The notes beneath the pieces are model-generated. The model was given only the letters and a program-made list of their open reading frames with translations. It was not told the origin of the DNA and did not search any database. From NCBI RefSeq assembly GCF_003672135.1, contig NC_039508.1, positions 15,883,945 through 15,947,944 of the forward strand: a DNA stretch of 64,000 nt, given 5' to 3'. The DNA comes from Ooceraea biroi (Eukaryota > Arthropoda > Insecta > Hymenoptera > Formicidae). Every line of letters begins with the position of its first letter. The stretch's first letter is position 1. Below, in pieces: positions 11,308-26,000 of this stretch. The position numbers and the translations under genes are program-made.

Positions 11308-13152
11308 GTGAGTACACTTTAAATCTCTCAATTTTTGTATACCAATGTAACATTTTAGAAATTAACAGCAAATCTCTTTGCAGTTTCCGTCTTATCTTAC
11401 TCTTTTTAAATCAATTTCTTATTGCGATTTTATATTATCTTTTTTGCTACATCTTCATGTCAATTATACGATGCTTATTATACAATATTTGAATCAAACA
11501 GTGCTTATATTCGGTATAGCCGCCGTTATCGAATTAATTAACTGTCTGTTAGAACAATTATTTTAAGAACTCTCTTTAAATCTTTCATAAAGTGGAAGAT
11601 AGTACGTTGGATCGGTTTTGGCAGACATAAATCCAAATTACGATAATGGATAAAGTTGTTACGGAAAGTTTGTGCTTTAATGATACTCTCATGTTCACTT
11701 TGAAACTTTATATATAGAAACGATTTATATAGAATTTTGATGTATGATATCTATTAAAAGCAAGTAAATTAAAAGGAAATTAAAATCTATTAAAAGCAAG
11801 TAAATTAAAATCGAAGAATCGAAAATTTGCAATGACTCAAGATTTTATAGAAGTTGATATTAATCTTTTAAAATTTAAGAAGTTATATAAAAGATTTTAA
11901 GAAATTGATTTAAAAATTGATTGCAACTTTCAGAAGGAATGAAAGTGAGAAATACACGCAAGCAATATGTGTGTCACTTCTGAAACGTGCTAGTATAAAT
12001 CATATATTGCAAAGAATGAGTTTACAGATCACTTTTCGGAGCGACACAGATAGAATTAAGTTATTAAATCGTATGATTTTAAAATGTATATGCACTGCAG
12101 TTCTATGTGCGATGTTTTGCGTTTCGTGTTGTTCCTTTTTCACATGTACATGACGCGCATCTACAAATAACCGCGTCACTATTCGCACCGTTGAGTATAC
12201 TTTATTCTGGTACAATAAATGTCGATACTTCTGGATGCTGTCTTCAGAATAGAAAACGCGCTTGGCTAGCTCAAGGCCGTGATGCAACAAAGTCGCTAGC
12301 AAGACAGCGGCGGAATTTTTTCTCCGTTTATTTTACTCGTGTGACTGTAACTACAACATTAAGAATTAGATCGCACTATAAATAAACAATGCGTTCTATT
12401 ATAAAATATACCGAAATAATATCGACACGCGATATTAATGTTTGCATAAATGCGGAAACTTCTAAACGTGATCACCTTATTTTCATTCCGTATCTCAATT
12501 CGTTTTTTTTTATTAATAGTGATAAGAGTGATTTTTTGTACACATACGTGATGATATACATTGTCCTGATGTAATAACAAGATTTCTGTTTTGACCCTAA
12601 GTTTCGGACAAAGTAAAATAATATCCGATATATCATCCGTAAGATTTTGCAACTCATGTGAGTTGATTTCTATATAACAATATTGAAGACGACTAGCGGC
12701 GGACGCGGAGGGGAGGGAAGATATAAATTTTCGGCCAACATTCTCGTACGTGAGGAACTCTGTCATCACCATTTTCGTATCCCCCAATATCGACGTTTCG
12801 CAGATATTTCTTCCATTATAGGGAGGAAGTGGCGGTCGGGTCGCAGTCGATGACACGTTAGCTCGTTTCGCGTCGTCGTTCTCGCAAAGTCGGGCGATTT
12901 ATTCTCACCTATATGTAGCCTGTAACTTGGTCTTCGTGGCACAGTTACGATCATTTAACCGAGCATTATCGTTTCATGAAGTAGTGCCATCAAAGAAGAA
13001 AACGGGTTATCTCCGTGACTGAATCTTTCTTAACTCTTCGTCTTTGCAATTGCGCCTTCGCAAGTCCAAATTTAGAAAACAAATTAAATTAAGAGTCTTT
13101 GAGAAAAATAGAAAATTGATTCCTTTCATCATTATTAATATATGTACAAATA
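11308..13152. other. Shal intron, part 1
   Basis: AT-rich intron following the donor at 11308. It holds a 26-bp direct repeat (11749-11774 and 11785-11810). It also holds a 165-codon minus-strand open frame (12359-12856) with no recognisable domain and no splice or neighbour support, which I treat as chance. Confidence 0.75.
11749..11810. repeat. 26-bp direct repeat with 10-bp spacer
   Basis: A 26-bp sequence starting ATCTATTAAAAGCAAG occurs identically at 11749-11774 and 11785-11810. It is probably a local slippage duplication. Confidence 0.85.
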
Positions 13153-14024
13153 CAGGGTGAGGTACCTAAAACAGGCCACCTGAATATCTCGGCTGTTATT
13201 GGTGATAAAAAAAAATGTGTCAGACCAAACTTGCATGGTTTCGAGGGACACATAATTTATTCTAAATAGTTTTTTATTAGGTGGACGCGTAGAGGTCATA
13301 TGAAAGTCAACTTCGTTTTTTAAATGGTATGATATGTTTTTTTACGTACCATTTAATAGAGCGTTTGAAGATGCGCACATTGATCTACGGGTCAAAATCA
13401 TTCAAGGTCACTGAAGGCCAACTGCAAGGGAAAATAATTTACTTTATATTGCCTAGAGTTCTCTGCTATTAAAAATACTGTAAACTCAGAAATAAAAAAG
13501 TTCTAGCCCTTAGAAATTTTTTCTTTTTCCGCGAAGTTCTGAGTTGTTCATATCATTATTTCTTATATTGCCTAGAGTTCCCTACTGTTGAAAATACCGT
13601 AAATTCAGAAATGAAAAAGTTCTTGCCCTTAGAAATTTTTTCTTTTTCCGCGAAGTTCTGAGTTTATAATATCATTATTTTTTATATTGCCTAGAGTTCT
13701 CTGCTATTGAAAATACCGTAAACTCAGAAATGAAAAAGTTCTAGCACTTAGAAATTTTAGCCTTCAGTGACCTTGAATGATTTTGACTCGTAGATCAATG
13801 TGCGCATCTTCAAACGCTCTACTAGATGGTACGTAAAAAAACATATATACCATTTAAAAAACGAAGTTGACTTTCATATGACCTCTACGCGTCCACCTAA
13901 TAAAAAATTATTTAGAACAAATTATGTGTTCCTCGAAACCATGCAAGTTTGGTCTGACACATTTTTTTCTATCACCAATAACAGCCGAGATATTCAGGTG
14001 GCCTGTTTTAGGTGCCTCACCCTG
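13153..14024. mobile_element. Long-TIR non-autonomous element, copy B (three internal repeat units)
   Basis: This 872-bp relative of the element at 3629 is in the same orientation. TA flanks it at 13151-13152 and 14025-14026. The arms are about 266 bp (13153-13418 and 13760-14024). The interior array has unit starts at 13446, 13565 and 13684 (period 119). It is 115 bp shorter than copy A, about one repeat unit. There is no transposase. It lies in the Shal intron between the exons at 11145 and 27285. Confidence 0.9.
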
Positions 14025-14026
14025 TA

Positions 14027-17000
14027 TATTGAGAATAATATTGGAGAAAAAATTGAAATTTATATAAGATCACCTATTGTGGTACTAAAGAAATTTGCAT
14101 GAAAATACGATCATTATTTGAGCCACTTAACACTCTTCTTCTTTTATGATCAGAGAATAATCTTTTCAGGTTTTCTTAAAAAATCTTTTATGGTATCACG
14201 ACCCAACAGGGACGGTCATTCTTTCTCGGTCGCTTTGCTCTCATGACACGATTACCATTTTTAGCGTCGACATTTCGGCAACGCATCGATCGATCCATAA
14301 AAAGAATTCCAGCCGAATTCGCTTCATCTCGAAGGATGGAAAGAGAGAGAGGAGAAAAAAGCAGAAAAATCATCGCCGCGAATATCTCACCGTGAGACGT
14401 CGCGTCTACCGCTCGTATCTTCTCGCGCGGAATATCATCCGCGACGCGATATTTTTACGGAAATCTTCGCGAACGAATGTGCGAGCGAGATTTATACCGA
14501 AAGGCGGGAGCGATCTTTTAAATCTCCGTCGCGTGAACCGACGATTTATTCCCGCCGTGTACACATATGCGTGTACTTTACTCGCGCCGGCATACTCGTG
14601 ACGATTTAAACAGCATCGATGACTCGTCCTTTCGGATCGATCTTTCGCGAAAAGAGAGATGGAGTCACGGCCCCGAAGAAGGAAGTCAGCTGCGCTCCCT
14701 TAAATCTTCCACGTACACTCGATTTCGCGAAAATGCACCGCATCCAAATAAAAAAGATTTACGTCGCTGTTATAAATCGAACGACATAATTTATGTTGAT
14801 GTGGGAAATTGTACCACTGGGCGCAATATTTTTCGGACGCAATTTACTGCAAATTAAAAAATTAATGCTCTAGCAGATGTTGCAGAAGGCTCAGAAGACC
14901 CATGGTTACTCTGTGTTATTTATCGTGCTCGGGATTTTTGTTCGTTTCCATCAAAGATTCTTTATTTTACGGAAAAGCATAAAGTTATGATATTTTTCTT
15001 TGGAGACAAGTCGAAACGTTTTGGGATTGCGTTATCTCATTATTCTCAGCATAATCCAAAATTAATATTTTCGTTTTAGTTTCGTTGCAACCGCAAGCGG
15101 GATTTCTTCTCGTCATATTTCTCTCTCTAGCACTCTATCTCACTCGTTCTTTTCTCTTATCTCGATTCATTTTGAGATTTTTCGTATTGCTTCATACGGA
15201 ATTGCGAAGTTCGGATCGCACGGTTTCGTGAAGGTCGGCTCGCCGATACCGCGCAGATCTGCATTGCAGATGCACAGCCGCATCTACATATGCATGGACA
15301 CGTTTGTTCTGATTCCCGTTCTCGGACAGCGACGGATTTTTCGTCGGCGGGCTTCTCTCCTGCGTCGCGTTGACGTTTGAACTTTTGTTCCGGGTTCTCG
15401 TTACGCTTCTCCGACGTTGGTATCGCGCGATGGACCTCGTACATCATAGCGGATCATAGAGCCATACGGATTATTCGAGTCAAACAACATGTTGGAAGCG
15501 AAACCTTCATGAAATCCGATAACAATTTTTCTTTTTTAAAAACTTTTCCTCTCGTGAAATCGTACAAGAATTTGGATTCTTGAAATATACCATGCAAATG
15601 TCATATGTAGGAATTAATTAAATCGGAGGTCGAACACGAGTCTTAGGGACCAGAGAAACTAGCAAGGTCGAGAGGATGGCGGAAGGATAACTATTCAGCG
15701 AATCTCCGACGCCATTCTGCCTATTTCCGTGATTCACGCTGATTTTCGAGGCGCTTCCACAATTGTTCATTACGTATTCCATGTGCCGCGATTTCTCCAG
15801 CCCTCGCGTTTTCTCGCCACGTATGAAATAGTCGTAATGAACCGATGGTGGCGACTGATGATACATGTTGAAACGTAATTCGCATCAGGTTTCCTCTAGA
15901 GAACTCAGTAAAGCGAAAAATTCGAGGAGTCGCGATTAAGCTTACGCACCAGCAAGCGTCTTGAGTAAAATATTACAGCCTAAAAAAATAAAAGGAGGTT
16001 AATGCCCGTGATAATACGATCACAAAGGATTCGTGATGCATCCTATAGAGGATCTTGCATCGCCGAGGTGCAAATGAGGCTCTTCCGGATTCCGTCACGG
16101 GAACCGTGTTACAGGGTCGATATGAAGTCATCCACGGTTACTACCGCGTATTACATAGCTGGCGATCGAACGGTGGACTGCCGTAATGGCTGCGTGATTT
16201 ACGGGCGCCGTGCGGTCGTCATCGATATATACCCGCATTGTCAGTAAACGCCACTGTGAACTTTGCATCTGCATTTAATGTCACGTCCGGCGTTAACGGG
16301 CAAACACAGGGGAGTTCTCCGGATCGATCCTCTACCCTGACCGTCGTGCAAACACTGACACGAATCTCCGTTTAATGTCTGTTACCTTACCGTCCATGTT
16401 CATCGATTCTTCTTTCTGTGTTTGCCGCACACAGTGTGTGCCGTATCGCGCGATGATAACGATGCCGTTCTTCGACGTGGCCCCACTGATGCGGGGACAT
16501 TCTCACTTTCATCTCGGCCCACGAAAATTTTGTCGGTTTACGAATCATAAATGCGCTTACGCCGCGGAATTTACTTTGATGATTATGCTTTATTTTTATG
16601 GGCCATATACTGAGATTCCTTCGGTCGAGAGGCTGAAAGGGCGAATCGATGGCGAGCATAAACGTTACGAGCCATCGATAGGTACTTTTTCTAGTGTAAT
16701 AAATCGTAGATGGTTTTCCGTTCTTGAAGATTTTTAATTAAGTTTTTTTAGGTGAATTAATTCAATAGATTTTATTGGATTTTTTCGGTTTCAGTTCAAA
16801 TTGCATGTATACGTGTTATTCCTTAATTTATTTAATTTGTGATATTTGTAAAATATTTTTCATGTTATTGCGCACATAAAAAGTGACCATCACATGTTAA
16901 GCTTAATTTTTATGATCAATTGGCCATATTTCCATGTTTATTTAAACTGTTAGATTTATTGAATTTGTTGATCAGTGATGAATTTGTCGGATTTATCGGA

Positions 17001-20000
17001 ATGGAAGTAGATAATTTCAAATATCTAATTGAGCAATCGTGGATTATTATGCATGAAAATTCAGCAAGTTGATATATTCACATTGTATGTACTTTACAGT
17101 CATCGAATTCAATAACGCTCTCAAAGTTGTCAGAAGCGTGGATATTATCACTTTCATTCGGTCAAGTATTATTGTAAAATTTATCAATTTTATGTCGCTA
17201 CTTTCAGCAAATTGTCAACATTATTTAATTCGTAAAATGAGTAAAATTTACTAATTAAACAACTTTATTCAAAGAACCATTAAGATCATATATATTAACG
17301 ACTTTGTAAATTAAATAAATTAACAAAAATATCGCGTGCAGGAAGGAAAATGATCTTAAATTAGTTTTTGGCACATTAAGTTTTGCAACCACATTGTTAT
17401 TGAGAGATTAAGGAGTAATAAAGTGAACTAAGCTCGTTGAGAATCAAAGTTTATTTTATTGCAAAAAGCTCGCGATGAAGCAGCTTAGTTGTATAAATAT
17501 ACATTCAAAGAGCTGTTTAGCTTCAGTTAACTTTAGGTACGTAGGATTGATTTCGGCAGCCGATGGCTGAAGAAAAAACCGTAGAAACTCGCAAAGCTCA
17601 TTTAAACTTTTACGCATAATTTTCAATAAGCCATGCCAGTTAACGAGAAGTTTACAAATTATCTTAACGTGAATAATGAGCGGAAAGTCGCGAAAGCCGT
17701 CGAGCAAATTTACATCTTATTTCGCAACGTTACATACTCGACGTACGTATTTATATGGTAAAAAAGATCGCATTATTATTTTACATCCATCATAAATTTC
17801 TTTCAAAGGCGCAAGATAAAGTTTACTTTGCATATTTATTTCCAACACTCTACTAATCTTTTCAGTTTTATACTTTTGGTACGTTCTTGCGATTATTTTA
17901 ATATTTTGTCTCCTTACTTTAAGTTATCTTTCTTTGCAGTTACATCGTTTTGTACAGATGTATATTTATCTTCTGTATTTACATAGCATTTCTTTTATCT
18001 CTCGCACGTACGCAAAGCTCCCGCAAATCGGCTTCATCGTCGACGGTTAATCGTAAGCGACGTAGATAGCGACCCGAGTATCTCTATTATCTCTCGTTAG
18101 ATTTCTTTTTCCCTCAAAGCGACCGCCACCAACTCGCCACCCTGCGTTCTCCCACCCCCGAGGGCGGACACGCGGCTGGAGGAGGCCGCGGAAGGAAAAC
18201 GAGAATGTGGAGTATCAGGCGTGCCAAGGGTTTGTTCCCGGAATAGACGAAGAGGATGTAGAAAACCCCTGAAAATCTTGACGAAGCGGAGTCGGCAAAG
18301 CGAGAATCATTAGCGGCAACACATCAATGTTTTTAGGTCATAATTTAATGTCGACGAGATGCTCTCGCAAAAAATTGGACTGTTGAAGATATAGAATATA
18401 TACTCTTTCTAAGCTTTCAGCGTTTTTTCAGTATGCACTTGTAAGCGACTCTGCGAGAGATTTCTTTTGCTTTGGACAATGTTTAGTATTGTATTTTATG
18501 CAAACACATCTAGAACGCTCTTTTGATACACACTCTTGAGTTTGAACGTAAACGAAAATAAGTAGGATTATTTTCCTTCGTTCTAAAAGTCTATCAAAAA
18601 TTTCTTTGAAACAAGACGGCAATTTGAGCTCATTCGTCACGGTTTCTGATTTTATCGCATCGCATCTTTGATATCTTTATGTCTTTGAGATCTTTATTGA
18701 AACACACTCATGATTCTTCGATGTTTACGACATTATCATCGGTGATGTTTACTTTGAAACTGTTATGATACCGATTGAGATTTAGACTTGACCTATTTGT
18801 TGAACAAAGTTGGCTGAATAGCTTTAGTTCTATTGGAAAATATTTTACAAAGAAGAGAATGCTTTTTTTACCTCTGCAGCCAAGTAGCATAATGATTTTC
18901 TATATAAACTCGTAGTAAGCAATTCAATAAAATCTGTTTACCTAATTCGTTTAAATAATATGATTCAATTTTATAGGTTTCTTACGAGATTTATCGCTCA
19001 GATTTGTATTAATTTCACAGAATGTCTTTTAATTGATTTACGAGAAATTAACAATAGTGTGTTCGGATAATTTCGCAAATATGTTTGTGAGTTTGCTTAA
19101 TTGTTTGATCGCGATTTGATAAGCAAATTAATTATCATATGTCACGTGAACTTGCACAGCCACAGAATACATTTTGTTCCATTTTTCGACAAAGAGGAAA
19201 ATATTTTGTCGATTTAATCGGCGATTCTTCTGACCCATTCGCGACGAGAGATCAAATTGTTGACGTCATCGGCCAGCTGTCGAAGTTTATTGCGCCCCGC
19301 TTCTTTTTCATTAAACAAACAGTCGTGCGCGGTTGCAGCAACGGTGATCGGCGCGCTCGCGGTTATTCTTAACGCCGCAAACAGTCGAGAACGATTCGGC
19401 TGCGTGTTAATCAGGATTACCCCGTTCAGTCATTCACCACTGGAGAAAGTATTGGAATAAAATCTTAGTTTTAATTTTCTTTTGATTATAACATTAAATT
19501 TTTAAAATTTTATATTTATCAGAAAGTAATGATGTATTGGGATTGTTCAAATATCTTTTTAATATTCATCGCAGAATTAAGTATGCAAATTGCCCTAAAA
19601 GTTTAAAGTCGCTGAACTAACTTTATTAAATTTATCTTCTCTTAAAAACTTCAACTTTAAATTAACTAAACTTCACTTTGAGAAATGAAGAAAAAAATGG
19701 ATATAATAATTTTTTTATCTCTCTTTTGTCATTTTACTTAAAAAATTTTTGAGCGTTTCTCGTTTAATGTATCCAGTGAGTCATAGTGAATTTTCAAACT
19801 ATTATTATAATTATTCTGAGTTATCACATCTCTATTAAAGTCCTTCCAAATTTTTGATCAGAGTTGTAAAGATCAGCGAGCATTATTGCATTCCTGAAAA
19901 AACAATATTAGTTTTTCGCGAGTGGAAATTACGCTAAGAATGATAACGATTTTTTCGCACATTTAAACACGCTGAATATTTAAATTTGTCATGCAATTAT

Positions 20001-23000
20001 ACGAGTAGTGAGGAAATTGCAAATATATCGTCGAACGAATAAATATGTACCGGTAAATCAGGCGTTATTGCATGTGCGTTGAATCTAATTTTCTAACAAA
20101 CCGCGTAAATTATTCCGGAATAATTAACGAAGCGTCTTTGCGGCGGGTGTATAATTCGTGTAATGAGTCGTAAAGTTTGCCAATATCTCGCTCCGAGGTT
20201 CCAACAGTTTATCATTTGCATAAATGCGATACTATTTCGTTGATTTAGAAATACGATCGTTATCGCACCACTACGCAAGAAATATGCGATTTCTATGTTT
20301 AATGCAGCAACGGCAGCGGGTGTCACAATTGTATTTTTTGGAATAATTATGACGCTCAATCAGAAGCAGGAGACGTCGCCAAAAAGCACAGTGGCACTTA
20401 TGCAATACTTCTCGACATGTTCCAATAATGCAAATGCACCGATTAGCTATTCGTCGGGCGGGTTAATTATAAGCGGTGGTCTCCAAAGCGAGAAGCCCTA
20501 CAAGAAATTCAGGTCGGTGCTTTCTGCCGGCGATGAATTATCGTGAAGCTTCCGCGTTGTCACGAATCTAATTAATTGCTCATGCTACGTGCATAGGTGA
20601 TAATTAGATCACATTGCCGCGGATATTAGCGCGAATAGTAATCACCAATAACACCGACTAATGGATGTGCGTGAGACGTGATGTAAATAATTGACCTTAA
20701 TTATTCGATGCGACGGGCAGAAATTTTTAATAAATAGGATCTTGGCCTAGAAAGGATGATGCATCCTTTTTAAGTCACAGCTTATTAAATCCGAGTAATC
20801 AATTAATGTTTATAGAAATTAAAATAAGAGATGAAATTTTCGATTTAATTCTGTTAATGAATATTCATATGTCTTTTCATTTATTTCTTAGGATTATAAC
20901 TTAATATCAGAATTTATAGTATCTTCCTTTAATTTGTGTTTGCTGAATTCAATTTGTCGTGATATTTGAATAATGTATTTAGTTACATATCTAACGTATT
21001 CCTCGTTACGATTTGCAGTGCATTTAATATCTAAAAGGTCGTCATCCATTCATTCAAACTATCAATAAACGAAACATTAGAGCAAGGACGTAGCAAACGC
21101 AATTTGTAATAGCTAAAGCGTATCATTTTGCAACTATTGCGACGATTAATTAACATGATGTAATTTGTGTAGCTTGGTTGAAAATCAAGTCTAATATATG
21201 CATGTTACATTACATCAAAATTTGATTAGTAATATCTAATTTTAAAAAGACTTAATGATACAAAAAAATGAAATAAGGTTAATTAATAAATTAATTTTAA
21301 CTATTTAATTGTGTTTAACTATTTAATTTGTACTAATATTTTGATTAAAATGTCATACTTGTTATGAAACTATGCAAATTATTAATATGCATAGTTTTAA
21401 ACATTTATTTTTAGCGTTTATCGGATTTTAATTATAGGACGTTTATCATTAATTTAATTATTATTAATTGTGATAATGCAAATTTAAAGACTACAGTTTT
21501 GACTCGATGACTCGAAATTAATCACGGACTGAGAAATAATTGAATATATAACGTGCAGTCAGAATGATCATGCAATTAGCACGGCAATGCAACGTTAATT
21601 AATAGCTCGTAATTAGCACACGTTTCCACGAATTCGATTTGATCGAATTCTCTGATCGAGAGCACTGTTAGCATCGATGCGTACTATAGATGTGGCTACT
21701 TTGTTTTATTTGCGGAAGACATTGAGTAGAATTTTCTTGTTTTCTTGGTTATTTCGACGATGGCGCGGCTTCTACCAATAGCGAAATTACGGTTGCGTTC
21801 GACGTTTTTCCAGAACAATATCGAAACACGGTAGCAGCGTTTTTATTTCTTGATAAGGATTTTTCTCGGGGAAAACGAGATACAAGACTTTTGAGAAATA
21901 TTTGTGGCTTGCACCATCATGAGAAAATTTCTTGGGAATTTTCCGCGCCGCATTGGTATCAATTGAATTACAAGTAACAAAGCAAGTAACAAAAGCAGTG
22001 GGTTCATGAGACGTAACATGGTACTTAGACATTCTCCGATATCTTTTTCCTTGAGGTTTAGAATAAAATACGAAGTAGCATAATAATGATATTCTTCTTT
22101 TCTTATCTCAGTTTTGTTTCTTTGCTTTTGCGCCTTGAGATAAAGAGAGAAAGAAAGTTCAAGTCTCTCCAGTGATATAACAAAGTACCTTAGTTTAGTA
22201 TAGCTTCTTCTTACTTTCATTTTTCAGTAATCTCACTTTTTCGTGTTTCCAAGAGAGATCAGAACGATGATACCGTCCAGGGACGTAAATGGCATAAATT
22301 GCGCCGCTTACCGGCTCCTTGACGGGTATTTCCGAATTCGGTTGGGCAATAAAGCGACATGAACACACCACAGATACACGCGACTACCCTCGCGTGGTAT
22401 CCGACGGTTAATTCCGGCCGGCGATAAGGAAAGAGTATAACGTGATCGGTAACGATCGCAAGCTTTCGCACGCCGCTTATCCTCCTAAGTTAATTAGGCG
22501 AAATAACGCGGGTCACGGACGATAGGAGGGGTGGTCCAGGCCGAAGCTTTAGCATATTTTAAAGAAAACTCGCGATGTGCCATGCAAGACCTACTTTCCT
22601 CAGATTTTTCTGAGATGAGTGATCTTCAGCGTTGCGCTTTTTTTCTTCATGAGAAAGACGACTAGAAACGCTGAGAATCCCTTTAAGATTTTGCCGGGCG
22701 AGAGATTTCGGTGGGCTTAATGAGTACATCTGAGAGAACTCCTGCGAAATGGAATTTTTTCCTAAGAGCACAGTGTGCCTGACGTTTATGCAAGTGCCTG
22801 AACATTCTCTCGAGTTTGAACGCGACCTCTTCCTTGGGCTGCTCCAGATTTACGGGCTAGACAAGCCTCAGCATCCCAGTCCTTCCACGTTCCGCAGGAT
22901 TCCGTCAACCCTCGCCCTCTGCGCTTCGACAGCCAATCGGGGTTCAAACTTGGAAAACGACCTCCGTTTCGGAGAGATAAATCGGTTAGTCACTTGCGAG

Positions 23001-26000
23001 TGAAACGAGGGAGGATGTGTGCAGGAAGTGACATCCGCTGTCACGATTTTTCCGTAATAGCGCGGAATCCTCGGGCGCTTTTCCACCGATCTGCTTTGCA
23101 ATCGTTGGAAATACAATATTGTTATCATCGACGCTTTTGTTTTCGGCGCACGCGTCTATTTAGCGAACAGCTATTCGAATATTCCGATTGTGTGTCCGCC
23201 TTGGGCTGTGGAACCGCTGCGAGCTGTAGATACGTTTCAGTCGAACTTCTACTTTCTCTCGTTTCGCAAGCGATACCATGCCGACGGGCTGAATGCATTC
23301 GCGAATCTATGTAACTTCCGCCGGCAACGCTGCCAGATGCTGATAACCCTTTCGTGGTTTTGAGATGTAAAAGCTTCTTCGGAAAGATTCATTTACAATG
23401 TAGCAACGATAAGGAAATTGCGAGTCTGTATCGTTATCGACGAAATATCATATTTTTTTCGCTCATTTTTTTTCAATTCTTTTGCCTTTTATAATATTTT
23501 ATAATATTTGCCTTTTATAATATTCGATATGCGATATCTTTAAGAATTGAAAGGATACATTGTTAATGATTGTAGAGATATTATTGTAGAGATATTAAAT
23601 CAATACCATATAATACTAGTTTCAGCATGCACGTTGACATGACGCGTCATCGTGTAATTTCGGTAAGAACTGCAGTAGATTCGAGTTGGGAACTGATCAT
23701 TGTCAAGCGGTTGATTTGATACGCGAAGTCTATCAAACACGCCATTCGAAACCCGTCCAGCGTAACATACGTCAATGTACATTATTTGCGACATCCATTG
23801 TGACGCGTTTCGCCTACATTGCCAATCGTAATCTACAATCGGCCTAAATTTTCGTTATATCGTGAAAACGTCGATCAATCTAAAGTTTAATATTTCACTT
23901 TCTCGATAGTTATCAATTTCTCTTCAAATATATTTTAACTCTTCGTTAAGAAAGCAACAATATTTACGATTAAATAAAAAATCAGATCACACATGGCATC
24001 GTAAATCATATACAAGCGTATTTGATTATCTACTTAAATTTTATTGAACTCGCGATCGGTCGCAAATGCTGGTCGTTTGGTGCACACGGCGTGAACTCGC
24101 GTCCATCGTGAAACAACGTCGTTAGAGATTTCATCGCATTATGCCACGCGACTTGCTCTCCCGACTGATCTCGCTCGCTTTACGGCGTTTTCATTGCGGC
24201 TCCATAAAGCCGCGTTCAATCACAGCTGGCGACGATTCCGCGTCGTCGGGTCGCACTCTCGACGTCGTTCTCGTCGTCGTGACGTGACAGTAAAGCGCAA
24301 GCCGCGAATGGTGCATCCGAGAACGTCTTCCTGACGCTTCGCAGATGCCTCGATTCGTAACGGCGTAAACATCCGCGAGTGCCGAGCCGGGCGAAAATGC
24401 ACGTCGCGGAAAATCGCGCGGTACCAGCCGGAATTGCTGCACCGCGCGAAAATATACCGAGGCGAACGTAAATCGGCGACCGGGGGCTTCTGTTTTGCGG
24501 GACGACCTTGCCGCTTTGGCACCTCGACACCTCGTACTTATCGCGCGTCTGTGATAAGCGGAGAGTTTTCCAGCTCATAAGTAACTAGGGGCGAATTTAG
24601 CGCTGAAGATGAACCGCTCGAAGTTTCTCGATACTCAGACAACGAAATTAAACTCATACGATCGTCTCTCCTACGCGGTACATTTAACGTAAAATTCGAC
24701 CGTCTGATTGCAATCTCTTCATCCAGAGTTAACGAGTTGGCAATCTCGGACAACCGATATTCTTGAGCTCGTGGCGAGAATACGTATCTTGAGACCATAT
24801 ATAAGATTAGTGCTTAATGCCAAGTGCACGATGATGATACCAACGATTCGTGTTTTATTGACCCAGTTTTTCATTCGCGAATTACAAGCAGTAACGATCT
24901 CTCTAATATTTACGTCAATGCTCGTTAATTAACGCAAAATTGGTAAATGAATTATATACATATAAGATACCTACGATTTAACTAAAATGCAGCTGGACTA
25001 CAAGAGCGCGATATAATTATTATATTACTTGATTGTTGCATGGGAATAACTTCTATTTACAGAAATAATCCGAGATTGGATGGGTAAATCCTTTTGGCGG
25101 ATGAGGAACTTAATTTCTCGCTGCCATATTTTTATCGGCTAAAGCAAATTCTGCGACCCACCGGAGCTGTCCTGCGATACACTTTTACCCCTTTTTTCTA
25201 ACAAAAATAGAACCTGTAGAAACGCTGAATCCCCTTTCAATCTCTAATCAGCCGATTAATGGTAGCCATCGATATCACAAAAAATACATAACAGCGTCCG
25301 GAAAATCTCACGTGAGCAAATGTCATGTCTTAACTTGTTATATTTTTGTAGTGATTGCGCGTACGGAGAGTCGGGACGTGGACATCGAGTTTCCGCTTAT
25401 TGCCGTCTAACGCAATTTCCGCAATTGCATAGCGCAAGTTACAAAATTAGCGCGGTCGATACGCGACCGCACGGACTTTATAGTTAATCCTCGTTTGCGG
25501 CCGGAAAAGAGTCCGTCGAGAGTTTACTCGCGCTGTAATGCTGCGTAAAACCGCAGAAATTCCAATATTATTCCATTATATCTCTGATGACAACGTATGC
25601 GAAGAAATATTTAAATGTCCAGCCTGCGGGTTTCGAGTCACTGCATTATCCATTTATCTCTGAAAGTGCGGAACGTCATTTTATACTATCTTAAACTAAA
25701 ATGTTATTAATACATTATATAGGATGCTATCAAAGCTGTTTTTATTTAGTGAATATCGGATCAATATGCGATCAATATCTAACGTGAAGTTGACAACATT
25801 TTCTTAAATAAAAATAACGAGAGAACTGCGCAAACTCATTGCTACAATTTTTAGAGGAAAATTTATTTTTATTGAGTTTAACTTTTATTTCCATACATGA
25901 TTTAAATAGATTTATGATATAAAATTATAGAATTACGAAAATATTTATATATATAAAATTTAATATTAAAATACTGTAGTAAACGGTAATATAATGGGTA

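Noticed and set aside
12359..12856. 165-codon minus-strand frame
   Set aside because: No recognisable domain, Ile/Arg/Asn-rich composition typical of AT-rich noncoding DNA, and no splice or neighbour support. In 128 kb of double-strand reading one such frame is not surprising.
18118..18250. GC-rich stretch with an open frame that looked like a possible exon
   Set aside because: No convincing acceptor/donor pair or start codon, and no recognisable protein.
24191..24578. Several overlapping minus-strand frames of 83-120 codons
   Set aside because: They arise in a CpG-dense patch where stop codons are rare in all frames. None resembles a protein family.
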